Translations under genes and position numbers: made by a program
In this document: piece after piece, positions 11,700 to 23,788 of the stretch
How the letters are laid out: every line of letters begins with the position of its first letter
Numbering within the stretch: the first letter of the stretch is position 1
Notes under the pieces: model-generated
Database searches by the model: none
The model's input: the letters and a program-made list of their open reading frames with translations, nothing else
Told to the model about the DNA's origin: nothing
Assembly: GCF_022458985.1 (NCBI RefSeq)
Contig: NC_061773.1
Location: 372,001 to 436,000, forward strand
Direction of reading: 5' to 3'
Source: Mugil cephalus
Taxonomy: Eukaryota > Chordata > Actinopteri > Mugiliformes > Mugilidae
Length of the DNA stretch: 64,000 bases

Positions 11700-12880
11700 C
11701 TATAAATCAAATTTGAATTAGTTAATCTAAGTCAAAGTGGAATTTTGGCTTTGGCTGTGTTAGTCAAAAACATACACAAAAAAGTTAAAGTAATGACAAT
11801 TAATTCATACTTTGCACATTGAAGTTTCTGCAAGGTCCATTTGATTTTTTTCTCCACTGTAATTGATGGTGACAGAAGTCTTGGTGATGAACATCTTCAA
11901 ATTTGGATGAATAAAAACAAGTTCTCACTATAGGTAATTTTAAAATTAGATAAACTATGTTATTAATTATGGGAATCTTCTTAGTGACAGCCAAATACAA
12001 AGCCTCCCATTTATGAGGGATTTGCATTATAACTGGAATATCTGATATTATCTGTGAATACATTTAAAACTCCTGCAGCTTTGTTATAATCCAAAACATT
12101 TCTAAATATGCAAATTAATGCATTCCTCATGAAGATAATGTTAGCTGACTGTGTAAGTAAAAGCAAACTTTCCCCTCACATTGCTACCAAATGAGCCATG
12201 TCTATGTAAAAATAAATTTAATTTCAAAGTAGATGTACAACATGTAATAGAAAAAAAATACGATACAATAGACAGAAATTTACTATTACTCTCAAGATCA
12301 TGACACCAGCTCAGGTGGATGGCACCATCCGTCCTTCCACCTTTCACATCTTGAGGATTTTAAAATTGTCTTTTTTTATCTTTAAAAAAATAAATAAATA
12401 AATAATGCAGTTATGTTATGTGCACTGATCTGCATTATCCAATGATTTGAGTTAAAAGTAAATCCATGCCTAATCTAGAGTTGGAATTGATTCGTTCTAA
12501 GTTGCTGATTTTAAATGAATGTTTAGTATTAGCATCGTAAAAATCATTTATTTTTTAAGAAAGCCCTTCCTGTCATCACTCATTTTTGGTTTAAAAAATA
12601 TATTTCCTCCAGGCAAGACTATGTACATGGGAACTTCTGTATGCCAGAGGAATACAGGTGGCTTTGGTGTTATCCCATCTAATCTTCTCACCAACACATG
12701 GGCAAAGTGACCACTGAAGAAAACTAACAGAATTTCAAAGAAGCCCTGTAAAACTTTTTGTGCTGAAATTTTTCAAGTGTCTTCGGAACACTGGGAAGTC
12801 TCCTGAGAAAAGTCCCAGGCGTCAAACGCTTTCACCATCGACTTATTTGTCTTTTGTTGGTTCCATGCATTTTCACGCAG
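11700..12880. other. No gene recognised downstream of tcf15
   Basis: AT-rich DNA. It may hold the 3' UTR of tcf15 (the gene runs leftward), but I see no confident poly(A) site or other feature. Confidence 0.4.
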
Positions 12881-12882
12881 TC

Positions 12883-13889
12883 TCATCTGTCCTTCACCTG
12901 TGAACAGAAAAGAAAATTTACCACCAATGTCAATTAAAACACTCCAATTACCGATCTGTGTAGCTGTGGAAAATATCTTACTCCAAAACACTGTCTCCAA
13001 ATTTAGATCAAATGCGCCTTCCAAAGCACATGCATGGGTTCTAATGACCAATCTGCAAATAATAAAACATTTTGCTCCATGCACTGAATAATAAATAGGC
13101 TATATCCCAGCAGGGAGATTTGTGAGCACCAAGATGGACCAAGTGATCATTTCACTGGGATAATGTAAGCTCTATTTCATTACTTGGGGCTAAGCGTTTA
13201 TTTTTCAATTGTCTGAGCAAAGTAATTTAAATTAAAATATTACCTCTGCAACATTACTTTTTAGGGGATGTGTTTACAGAAAAGAAGGACTTAACAACAA
13301 CTACTTTCTATTTCCCAACTTTTCTATGCACTGAATTTTGGAATAAGCAACACACACTTCCACCTACTAACTACTTAAGTAGCCATGCATGTTACACTAA
13401 GCAAAGTGAGTGTTCTACCCCTTCCCGTTGGTTGCTGAGGCAGAATGTGCAGATAGTCCGGGGCAGCTTGCCCTCTCCACTCCTCTTGTAGACGGCACCC
13501 AGGCACGGCTGACCGTCCTCCCTGCCGTCCCCGACCACCAGCATGTTGGCCAAGTGGGATATGTAGCTTGACGCCAGGCGCAGCGTTTCGAGTTTGGAGA
13601 GTTTTCTGTCCACTGGCTCAGTGGGAATGAGTGTTCGCAGTGCCGTGAAGGCCGTGTTAACGTTCTGGGTCCGGTGTCTCTCCCTGGCGTTAGCAGCATT
13701 CCGCTGCCGGACCATCACGCCGCCAGACTCCCGATGGTAACCCGGAGCTCCGCAGAAGCCGAAGCCTTGATAGGTGCCACCATCGCTCTCACCGCTTTTC
13801 CCTTCGTCGTCGTCGTCCGACATTAAGGTCAGGTCCGCAGGGTAAGAGAAGGGATGCGTGGACACCGGCCTCAGCATAGTGAAAGCCAT
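12883..13889 (-). CDS. tcf15: Tcf15/paraxis-like bHLH transcription factor
   Basis: Class II bHLH transcription factor of the Tcf15 (paraxis)/scleraxis family. In vertebrates Tcf15 acts in the nucleus with E-proteins in paraxial mesoderm and somite epithelium. The start chosen is the ATG at 13,889 (MAFTMLRPV), because the frame upstream has only a GTG. An acidic serine stretch follows at residues ~25-45. The basic region ANARERHRT and the helix-loop-helix ([14 protein letters not shown] through [22 protein letters not shown]) span residues ~63-118. The family tail [10 protein letters not shown] ends exon 1, which stops at 13,419 with donor GTAGAA (phase 0). The best next acceptor is TTCTGTTCACAG. 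It opens a tiny exon 2 (12,897-12,883) coding VKDR and a TGA, giving 161 residues. EPVDRKLSK and SHLAN favour Tcf15 over scleraxis. Exon 2 is inferred. Confidence 0.85.
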
Positions 13890-14067
13890 TATGGGCAATA
13901 TATCCACAAGGGAAAGCAGTTCTTTATTTACCACTAGGAAACAGAGAATTTAGACAAGAGCCATGCGTAAAAGTCGCTTTATCTACAAGATTTGGACAGC
14001 AAGGTTGCCCAGTTTGTTTTGACACTTCTCCTTAAGATTGTCCAGCAACTATTTGACAGGGAGGGCT

Positions 14068-14073
14068 CTTATA
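14068..14073 (-). promoter_or_regulatory. Candidate TATA box of tcf15
   Basis: The minus strand reads GCTGCTATAAGAGCCC about 180 bp upstream of the tcf15 ATG. Position and sequence suit a core promoter, but no initiation site can be proven from the sequence. Confidence 0.4.
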
Positions 14074-14209
14074 GCAGCTACAGTAGCCCCTCAGTATTAT
14101 TAAGGAGGGGGGTGGAGCAGATGGAACAACACGCTTTTTCCTCAATTGTTTTCAAGATTCAAGATCACCTTATTGATCCGAGCAGGGAAATTGTTTTGTG
14201 GTTGTAAAT

Positions 14210-16200
14210 ATCTGGTGTTGTGAAATGTGGAACTGACTTAGTGTGCGCAGTTGTTTTTATTAATGGTAAGAGGCAACTCTGGTTATCTTTATTTATGCAT
14301 TATTTCACTACTTTGTGGTGATAGTTTAATGGCAAATCAGATCAGCAGCAGAACACGTACCTATACATTTACTCAGGTTTTGTAGTTCTTGTTTTATTCT
14401 CCAGCTGCATTTCAGAGGAAATATTTTTATCTGTCAGATGTAGTTGCACATTTAACAGCACAATAGCATTAAAGTAGTTAATGTAGCCATCTCCACATCC
14501 TACCACATTGTAATACAATTTGCTTTTGCATTTTAACACAATACATAGTTTTGCTGTAATAAGACCCTGTATTTTAGGCTACTTGTCAATTTGTATTTTA
14601 CAATGAAAACTCAACAAACAAACCTTGTTGTTATGCAAGGCATCACAAATCGCTCCTGGAAATAACTACAAAGTTAAATTAAGACCTATGAGCATTTTAA
14701 TCTTCCTGTAGCCATCAGTCTCAGGCCACTATAATATATATAATATATAAGTATTTTTGTGGCATGATTTTCAACATTGTAATACAAGACTTTAGAGGAG
14801 ATGCTATATTTTAGGCAAAACAAAAATGTCTTTATCCCCTTCTTTGGTTTCAGTGACTTGTGGTTGTGTATATTTCAGATGTCTCAGGTCAGGTACAATC
14901 TGCTCAGGGACCCCAATCTTCCTTTCAGATTTTGTACCAGCTATGCCACAGCTCCTCTACCTATTTCCTTATGACTCTAGTAATTAGACGTTTGTGAGAG
15001 AGATGGCAAGTATGAGATGCATGAATATCAACAATGCTCTTTCTGATTAATCCAAACACTGCAGACACTGGCTCCTGTACTTAGGTGGCCAGTGTGATCA
15101 GTTGTTCTACAGTTGTCCTGTTTCAGTTTGTCTAATGGGTCAAGTGCTGTGGGTAAATAAACAGTCAGCATTTACTGGAGGTGACCAAGCCTGAACTTTT
15201 CCCTGTGGAAACTGAACAAATGGCTTCCAGATAGACTAGTGCTGTTGGGAGGTAGAGATGGAGGGAGGGAGGGGTTGGCTGCTGTAAAAAGGAGAGCATG
15301 TCATCAAAGGGCATTTTCTACAAGCAGAACCCTTAACACATCAAACCCAGACACTGGTGACTCTTGAACCCCCACCTCTGCAACTCAGCTCAGCTGCACC
15401 AAGAACACTGTGACCTGTGTGGAACCTGGTTTCCCTTATAAAGCAGGATACCACAGTGTTTTCCACGCCTGGTCTGCAAGCTACGTGACAATGCTGCACT
15501 TTCTCTCCTATGACACCACCACAGCTTCACAGATTGGAACCATAAAATCTTCACCTCTACCTCCTCCCATCACCCCTACACCAACTTAAAGGAATGCCAT
15601 TAATACTTAATTGTGTGATTTAAACCTGACAAAGTGTGTAGTGGGTGGGACATGCATCAGAGAAGATGTCAGAATGGGTTGCTAGTCCATGCTGTTTCTC
15701 AGTTGGATTAATTCTTGCTTCACATTCAACAATGGTGACTGCAACTTTCGCCAGGTTCACATAAATGTTTGTAGCTCAGAAATCTCCTCAGTTAACCTCA
15801 ATATGTTCCATCTGTATTGATCCAAAACAATCAATTGTAGAGACGGAAAAGTAGCCACAAATACTAAAGCAGAAACACGCTACTACCAAGTGGACCAATC
15901 ACAGCTCATGGAGTTAGCATCACCATGCAGTTAGCAGTTAGTCAGTGGTTGATACAGAAAGATAAACCACCTATATCAGGCCCACTGCTGGTAACTATAC
16001 TTGGTTCTGTGCAATACACAACCACACACAACAACGTCACATTTAAGCTATGAAGCTTTTGGGGGAATTTCAGCTCTTTAATCTGCAGTGGTCAAACCAA
16101 ATGGGTGTCCAGTGTTCCACCCATACTGTACGTGGTCGACTTTTAGATCATTGGACCAATGAATCTCGTTCCTACCTCTGTCATCTACATACTTTTTACT
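14210..16200. other. No gene recognised upstream of tcf15
   Basis: Non-coding sequence with no recognisable gene. It may hold tcf15 regulatory DNA, but I see no specific element I can defend. Confidence 0.4.
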
Positions 16201-16689
16201 TCATTATATTACAGTTTTTTTCCATTGGTTTGGCTCATTTCTTGAAACAGAAATTACGTTTTCAAAACTCAAAGATCATTTGGCAAAACAGTCTTTCAGT
16301 TCAGCACAACACCATGGTTCACCTCCAAAAGCTCATATCTCTCCCAAAACAGTTCACTCATGTGTCAAAACTAAATTTCTTTCTCATATAAACAGTCGGT
16401 GCCCCCAAAATGCATTGTCCCTTGAGCATTGTGTGAGCACTGCAAGTCAAAATGGTTAGATGTTTTGTCACTATGGCAGAGGACCGTTGAAATATCCCTT
16501 ATGTCCACCTCTCAGTCTTAACCCAGTCCTTCATTCACAATGGTTACTGTACTCATTTTTTTTCTAGCTAACAGAATACAATTGTGTATAAAACTGAAAA
16601 AAAAAGAAAAAAATAGGACTTTACGGTAAGAGTACCCTCCAAGGTTTGACTTCACACATTGCACTCATACTGTCAGGGAAATTGTAACC

Positions 16690-17346
16690 ATTTTATTCAC
16701 ACACATGAAGTAACTTCCATACATCAGAGTTAAAAGAAAATGTATAGAGCACAATATACTGTAATATAAACACATATACACAAAAAACAAGGAAAATTAT
16801 ATGTAGCCTACAGTGCTGTAAATAAAGCCGGAGATTCAAAACTAACATTTCTTCACTGGTCGCTCTCCTCACCCTCCCTCTCCTGGCCATCATTCTCACC
16901 CTCCTGGCCATCCACACGCTGCTGTCTGTCTGGCCACAGATTCTCGTCCACATCACAGCGTATATTCTCCCTTCCGATGCAATGAGGGAAGAAACGGCGT
17001 GCATGTCGCAACCATCCCCCTGCACTTATCTCCTGTAATATCATCACACGCAGTGTCCACTGGATGGAGCAAGGACCTCTGATTTTGAGCCTGATGCTCA
17101 TACACTGTCCACCTCCAATCGGAGAAAAACTCCTCAATAGGATTGAGGAAAGGAGAGTAAGGTGGTAGGAACACCATGACCATCTTTGGATGAGTAGTGA
17201 ACCAGGCTCTGATGAGCAGGCCACGGTGGTCCTCGACCTCTTCCCCCTATTCTACCACCACGCACCCTTACTCCTCCTCCTTTTCTTCTTCCTCTTCCTC
17301 GAGCAGGCAGTTGCCCTTGTTCATTTACTTGGCCAGGTGCATCCAT
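16690..17346 (-). mobile_element. Internally deleted IS630/Tc1-like transposon
   Basis: The N-terminal end (17,346) encodes a Gly/Arg-rich leader (RGRGRRKGGGVRVRGG). It is joined almost directly to the transposase C-terminus. There the reading frame switches to LPPYSPFLNPIEEFFSDWRW, the block that carries the last catalytic Glu of the DDE triad, followed by HARRFFPHCIGRENIRCDVDE. The whole region bearing the two catalytic Asp residues is missing, and one more frameshift lies near 17,030. This is a non-autonomous deletion derivative of the family also seen at 31,558-32,618. Confidence 0.7.
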
Positions 17347-18109
17347 GTTCAGAAATTGTACTAATCCTGGTCAAGCTCTATATATACATGTTTGGCAGCA
17401 TTCACAATCATGGACAGCACCTGTCAGGCAACTAAACATTCTTTGATTGGTCATCTGAGATCCTCCTTTGTTAGTCAAGTTCTAGTTTCACCTGACTGTC
17501 AATTAATCAATTTATCAAATGTTCCAAGAGATTCATATATGATATTCATGGTATTAGGTTCTTGACTCATTTTGACAGTTGAACAGACTATTTTGAATGT
17601 GATGACTTATAGAATGAAATGATGCTGACATGTTTTGGAGAGAATAACCATTAGACTGAGAATCAATCAATCAGTTTAGATCAACAGGATCTATTCACTT
17701 GGAAATTGTGCTAAATGTAGGCTAACCGTGCTAACTGTAGGCTACCTGTACTAAGACATTTGCAAAGTGATTAAATCAATGAGAAATACAATTGTGTTGT
17801 GAACAATTGCCAAGTGGGTTGGAGGTTTGTCCACGTTGTTTTGAGAATGTAATTTCTGTTTCAATAAATTATATTCTCGGTCGAATATGAGGAAACTACT
17901 TTGGAAAGTCCTAGTGAAACGAACAAACGTGTTCACAAACAGTGCTACACACATTTAACATCTGTGAAAGAGAGAACATGATTTTATACTTACGTGATCG
18001 GATACTTACAGGGATGCCATCACAAAGTGGCTTGGATTGGAGGATGAGAGACGAGACATATGTTGCAGACACATAGACATTGTCACGATATTGACTGGAC
18101 GGGATCAGA

Positions 18110-18560
18110 AGATACAAACACAATAGAAAAAGTTTCGGTCAGAAGGAACAAATAAAGAGGTACTTGTGGAATTCCTTTATGTTGCATGGCAAGGTGCTAA
18201 CCATACTGCTGGGCCAAAGAGTACAGTATGTTATTGTGTGACTGTCACAGAGTGCTGGTGAAGATCTGACATGTGATGATGAAGAAAGTGACATCAGACT
18301 GTTTTTACATGCACAACATGCTGCATTGGAGAATAGGACTGTGGTCATAAAGAGCCCATATGGATGTGGCAGTAATTGCTGTAAGTGTGCAGACAGATTT
18401 ACCATGAAGCTTGTATTTTTTTCATAGGAGTTGGCAACAGAGTAAGGATCTTTGACATAGCTAAGGTGTCACCTGTACAACCAACCAGGTGCTCAAAATG
18501 TGAATGAGGCAAGCTACAAAGCTTTTTGCATGGCATCATCAGCCTGGTAATGGATGGCAT
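18110..18560 (+). pseudogene. Relic of a repeated fish gene (transposon-associated)
   Basis: Translation gives GEDLTCDDEESDIRLFLHAQHA, then ENRTVVIKSP. The (D/E)EADTRL.LHA pattern is common in repeated uncharacterised fish proteins linked to mobile DNA. Frames are broken and the flanks are AT-rich. Function is unknown. Confidence 0.35.
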
Positions 18561-18924
18561 GTTGATGATGGGAATTTAACAATGAACTGGATGACTAAAG
18601 GAGATGGAGATGTTCTCTCCAGTTTCATTGTATACTGAGATGTACAATGACATGAAGTCTGTTCTGTTCTTTTGAAAGTGTGTCGCAAGTAATCCACTCG
18701 AAAAGGCAACTGGACTAGTAGTAGCAAAAACTGACTACGGCTTTGTTAGAGCATCATTGACAGAGAAAGTGGGGGTAGGGTGTTTGATTGACTTTGGTAT
18801 TTGACTTTGACGTTGATTGACTTTGAATTTGTCTGGGTTGCGCTGAGACTGATGTGAATATTACTCATTAAAATGGTGCCTTCAACTATGTGTCTTCCTG
18901 CTACTGCCAAAGAAAGACAGAACA

Positions 18925-18925
<1 letters not shown>

Positions 18926-18976
<51 letters not shown>
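18926..18976. repeat. (GATA)n microsatellite
   Basis: About 51 bp of perfect ATAG/GATA tetranucleotide repeat. Confidence 0.95.
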
Positions 18977-18977
<1 letters not shown>

Positions 18978-19009
18978 ATTGTAATTAGAAAAACATGGTT
19001 TTTGCTCAT

Positions 19010-20400
19010 ATCTCTTGATGGGTTTATATTTGAAATGACTTTGTGGCATCCACAGGTACTGTGGGGTGCTCCATTGAAAGTTCATGCCAACTTTTCATGC
19101 CACCAAACAGGAATTTGCTCATATCTCGGCGATGCTTTGACTTCCGAAGACCAAACTTGGTCGGACACTTCAAGACTCCCTCCAAAATGCGCAATAAAAA
19201 TTTGGTGTCATTCGGACACTAGGAGACGCTGTAATTAGCAAATTGCATTTTTGTTCTTTTCTCTCAACATGTTAGGATTTCAGAGTAAAATTTCATGTCT
19301 GCTGATACTGTGGAATGTCCCCTTTCAGGACCTGGCAAAACTTTTCTCACAATTGCAAGAATTTGTCCGCCATATTGGATTTTGTCAAAAACCTTTAAAA
19401 AATTTCACGGGTAGCAAATTATGTACGATTCTCACGAAAATCGGCACAGGCTATCTTTAGACAGAGCTGCTCAAAAGTTACAGAGTGGCATTTTCATTGT
19501 CCAATCTGTTTGCCCACTACAGCCAATCAAATTTGCCAGCGAAGCCGCCAACCAGCAAGTCAGCTCATATTTCCGCCAATCCTTCGCCGACATTGCTGCA
19601 TGCAGCTATATTTGTTATCATTCTTCCGTCTTCCGCTATGGGAGTCTACGGCAGCCCATAAAACAGTATGGTAAAAAGTTGTGAAAAGTTGCACGTAGCT
19701 TAAGGACAGTCGTATATTTAATTTGCCTGAATTACATGTAGCGCCACCAATGGGTCAAATTTGAAGGTACATTTGCGCACGTAACTTTTGAACCGTACAC
19801 CCAAAATTTACAAACAAGGTATCTTTGCGATCCTTGCATCATGCTGAATTCAGCCTTCCCTGTGACGTCATAATGCATCATGAGAGATTTTCTGCCATCT
19901 CGGATTTTGTCAGAAACCTTTAAAAGTTTTCACAGGTCACAAATTTTGTCCGATTTTTACGAAAATTGACACAGACTATCTTCAGACCAAGCCGCACAAA
20001 AGTTAGGAGGTGGATTCTTAAATTTACAATGCAATATTTTGTGTCGTTTTCGATGTGAGCTTATATCTTAGCAGCGGTGTGACATATTGACATCATCATC
20101 ATTTGGAGCAGTATGGCTCCTGACCCTGACCCAAGTGGACACCATGAATTTGGGGTGGTTTGGCCTCTAGAGGGCGCTGTAATTAGAAAAACATTGTTCG
20201 TAAAAATCGCACGCCATCTTGGATTTTGTCGAAAACACTTCAAAAGTTTCAGGGGTCTCAAATCTTGTCCGATTCTCACACAAATCAGCACAGACTATCT
20301 TCAGACCAATGTGGACAAAAGTTAGGAGACAGATTTTTCAGTTTCCATTTCGTTTGCCTGTGACAGCCTATCGAAATTGGTGGCGAAGGCTCCAGACGGG
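19010..20400. repeat. Diverged three-fold repeat region
   Basis: A block of about 110-120 bp (cores GGATTTTGTC.AAAAC, TGTCCGATT.TCACG and ACAGACTATCTTCAGACC) appears three times in direct orientation, beginning near 19,370, 19,895 and 20,213. It is separated by related sequence such as TTGCTCATATCTC. It looks like an expanded non-coding repeat. No gene is seen. Confidence 0.6.
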
Positions 20401-20982
20401 ATATGACGTCATATCTCAAACAGCAACTAATGTCGAGGCTGGAGGAAGGACAAAGGCAGAAGGCAAGTATCAAAATGAAGCTACTCCTCCACTTGCAGGA
20501 GTTGCTAGTGAGACATTTTAAGTTGAATTTCTTCGAAAGAAGAGACAACAAATGTTTTCTAAATGATACTGAGATTTGGTAATGGTTTATTTCAACCACT
20601 TACTCTTTCTTAAAACTAATATTTTCATCTTCCTCTTGCCTCTCACAAATATAGGAGGAGCGACCTACTCTGCCTTTTTCAAGGTTTTAATTATTTTAAT
20701 TTTGGTGCAACACTAGTCAGTGGTCAACATGAATTCAAAACAATACTGAAAAGTATGTAAAGGATAAGCTAACTATTTCACAACCAATAGCATTTATTTT
20801 GATTTTGGCAAATTTCATGATTCATCATTGTTTTGTCTTTCTCTCTGCACATAAGTGGTGAGAGTTGATTTCATGGCATGAACTGGTGGATAAGAACTCC
20901 ACTCCTTTCCGTGCTGAAATGTACAGTGAAGTGCAGTAGGAGAAACCTCAGTCAAAGAACCCAATGTTGAGCAGCTACCAAG

Positions 20983-21285
20983 GTGCAGTGGAAAGGCACT
21001 CAGTACAAAAAGAGACTCTTTCTGTGTTTAAACCAAGGTGAGGCACTTGAATTCAGACAGATTGAGCTCATGCTTGTGATGCAGGACCAGCATGTATACT
21101 TTATTGTTACACCTCATGACGTGTCCTATATGCCAGCATTTGCATTGTATGAAGTGAAACAAGCAAGACAGAGCATGAAATGTTGGAACCCTGAGCGGAA
21201 ACTAGATTATTACCCTTTGCCTGTGTACAAGCTTTGTGAGACAAGAGTAATTTCACTTAAGCATAGCGTTGTTCACTCAGAGTAA
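20983..21285 (+). CDS. 100-codon exon-like frame, copy 2
   Basis: Same peptide as at 4,141-4,443, with seven substitutions and no indel. It begins at a GTG after AAG with an in-frame TGA five codons upstream, and ends at a TAA before GTTTCAAAG. It is probably one exon of a larger gene. The next exon may be the SAM-like segment at 21,420. No function is assigned. Confidence 0.4.
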   Translation: MQWKGTQYKKRLFLCLNQGEALEFRQIELMLVMQDQHVYFIVTPHDVSYMPAFALYEVKQARQSMKCWNPERKLDYYPLPVYKLCETRVISLKHSVVHSE

Positions 21286-21419
21286 TCTGGTGTTTCAAAG
21301 ATTAAAATGTGACAGTAAAAACTGTGTTTTTCATCCCTTCTAGTCCTCCTAGGCTTTCATCAAATCAATGCCCAAACTCAGAGACCCCGTTGCCTTTGCT
21401 GGAGCAGCTGTAATGTTTA

Positions 21420-21515
21420 GGAGTTGAGGACCTGAGCTACCTGCAGGAGAGTGACCTCCTTTCTGTCCTGAGACGAGTTGAAGCCAGGAAACGTCTGTCA
21501 CTGCTCAAAAAGACA
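21420..21515 (+). pseudogene. SAM-like helical segment
   Basis: In one frame the sequence reads GVEDLSYLQESDLLSVLRRV then EARKRLSLLKK. This resembles the second half of a sterile-alpha-motif fold (the LxxLxxxDL...L...ARK pattern) in fish transposon-associated proteins. Copy 1 has lost this part, and no start or splice site is certain. Confidence 0.35.
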
Positions 21516-23281
21516 AATATTGTTTCAGTTTGTACAGAATAAACTTTCACATTAAAAAAATGTGCATAGTCAACATCTACTTATTAGGTCCACCTGTTCT
21601 AATCAATGCAGTCCAATACAGCAGTTCTACTATGAATTATACTTCAAAGAATCTTCTCTACATTTTTGTTTTGAAAAAGGTGATGACTATACACCACACC
21701 TTGTTCATCACTCATTTCATAGTGGGCCTTAGTGGTAGTGTACTGCATTATATTGAGAAAGGAACAGTTTAAAATATATCAATTGGCTACTGAGGATATA
21801 ATTCTCTTAGGTATTAATATAGCCAGATTGAGCTATGTGATGTCTATGTATATTACTTCTATCTGTCCTTTAATAAGGCCAACAAGATGTCTTGGACAGT
21901 CCTCCAAGCAGCCAGAGCAACCAACAGTTCATCAGAGCCAGTACCAGTACAAGTCCAGTAACAGTCTGACCATATGGCCCTCTCTGGTGAGTATTTGCAT
22001 CTGTTGCACAGAATTACTCTTTTGGGTTAGATGGGATGAAAAATAATAGAATCTACCTGTAACTTACTGTGATATAGTACAATCAGCAGCAGTGAATTGA
22101 CAGTGTGCTTAGAAATCAGTATCATCAGTTGGGTCTATCTTCTCTAGATTCTGATTTGGTAGCAAATGACACACAACTAATCAGGGATAAACACAGCCTA
22201 TTTTATTACAATGTACAGAAAAAATGACTTTTGTATCCAGCAGCAATAGTTTCCACAACAACAACATGTTGTTCATTTAGTTCCCATGTATAGTCAGTCA
22301 GGTGTGTGTTTCTTTGCTCCCCTTTGTAGTGTGGTGTGTTAACATCTCACAAGCTTGTCTGTCCCAAAGCAACAGTGTCATCTATAGTGGGACTCGTGTG
22401 ACTGCTGTGGTGTTCGAAAAGGCTGGATCTTCTTGCACCTTTATCCTGATCTTGCCTCTTAAACTGTTATTAGCTGTTATTATTTAATAACAGTTAATGT
22501 TTTCTGTGTTCTCTTCAAGTGGTTACAGCTCCGAAACTGCAACTTCACCATGGTCAACAAGTAGTTCAAGTATGGATACCACACCTCGTCAACTGTCTGG
22601 ATAGAGTATGGATTCATTTCCAGTGAGGTTTCACCAAGTTTGTAATCAATGTTGTGGATGTATGGTGACTTGACCAGGTAATGGATGCCTTGTATATTGG
22701 TAACTCAGCTATTTTTTTCTTTCTTTTTTTTTTTTTTAAACTTTTTTCTTTCGTTACCAGTTCAGTTGAATTTTATTGTTTTTTTTTGTTTCAGAACCAG
22801 ACATTTTGAATTGATTTTTGAATATTGCTGTAATAATGGTTACCTGTTACAGTTGAATAAAAATACTGAGAATGGGAAATTGTAGCTGTTCTTCTTTAGC
22901 TTGGTCTAATTTTTAAAAAAAATTTTTTGGACATGTTTGGAAAAGATCAAATTATTGTTGTATACTGTTATATTACATCTAATCTAATAGACTACAGCCT
23001 TTTTAAATAAGATAATGCCATTAAAACCAACTTATAAGAGCACATTTCTGTAACTTTAAGCATTATTATTCATATTACAATGTTAATTTGTCATCTTTAT
23101 GGGTAATTTTATTATTTTAAAATGTAAAATGTAATTAAACGTTAAAAACTGCGTAAAACAATTAAATATTCATTTGATGTTTTCTAAAATTAACTGTAAA
23201 TTCTTGCAATCTAACCAAATATCTAGTTTTGCAACAGTTTTTTGACGTGTGTTGAAAGATGAATCACATTATTTTGTGTCA

Positions 23282-23460
23282 TATACTGTTATATTACATC
23301 AAATATAAAGAAATATACAATCTCTTCCCATAAAATAATGTCATTAAAACCGACTAATAACAGCACATTTCTGTAAATTTAAGCATTATTATTTGTAGTA
23401 CAACATTTATTTACCATATTTCTAGGTAATTTAATTGTTTAAATGTTTAAAAATGTGTAA
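23282..23460 (+). repeat. Partial tandem duplication of copy 2 tail
   Basis: The stretch from ATACTGTTATATTACATC to GGTAATTT repeats 22,962-23,110 with moderate divergence. Confidence 0.6.
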
Positions 23461-23788
23461 ATGTGTAAAAAAATTTTTTTTACAATGTAGCCAGCAGCAG
23501 TAGGTAATAGAGGTGATGGGAATGCAATTACATTCGAAACAGACATCTTTTCCTTCTGTCTATGTCAGAAACGACATACAATTAGCCTTGGGGTTTTCAA
23601 GTGGGCACATCCCTTCACCGATGTTTCGTTAAGTTAGGCTCACGACACCTCAAGAATGCTTAACAGTGAGCTCCAGCGTCCCGTAGTCACCCCCTTCAAT
23701 GCAGCCACCCCGCCACTGTGTGCCTTTCAACCAACAGATTAGATTAATCGAACTAGTACCTATTGACAGTACATAGCTAGCCTTACCT

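Larger units (their letters stand above)
20415..23225 (+). mobile_element. Unidentified repeat element, copy 2
   Basis: This is the inverted partner of 2,375-5,515. It is the more complete copy and contains two exon-like frames: the 100-codon frame at 20,983-21,285 and a SAM-like segment at 21,420-21,515. Its 3' part is partly duplicated again just downstream (23,282-23,460). No terminal inverted repeats of its own are visible. The family is not recognised. Confidence 0.6.

Noticed and set aside
18926..18976. CRISPR-like regular repeat
   Set aside because: It is a simple tetranucleotide microsatellite with no spacers, in a vertebrate genome.
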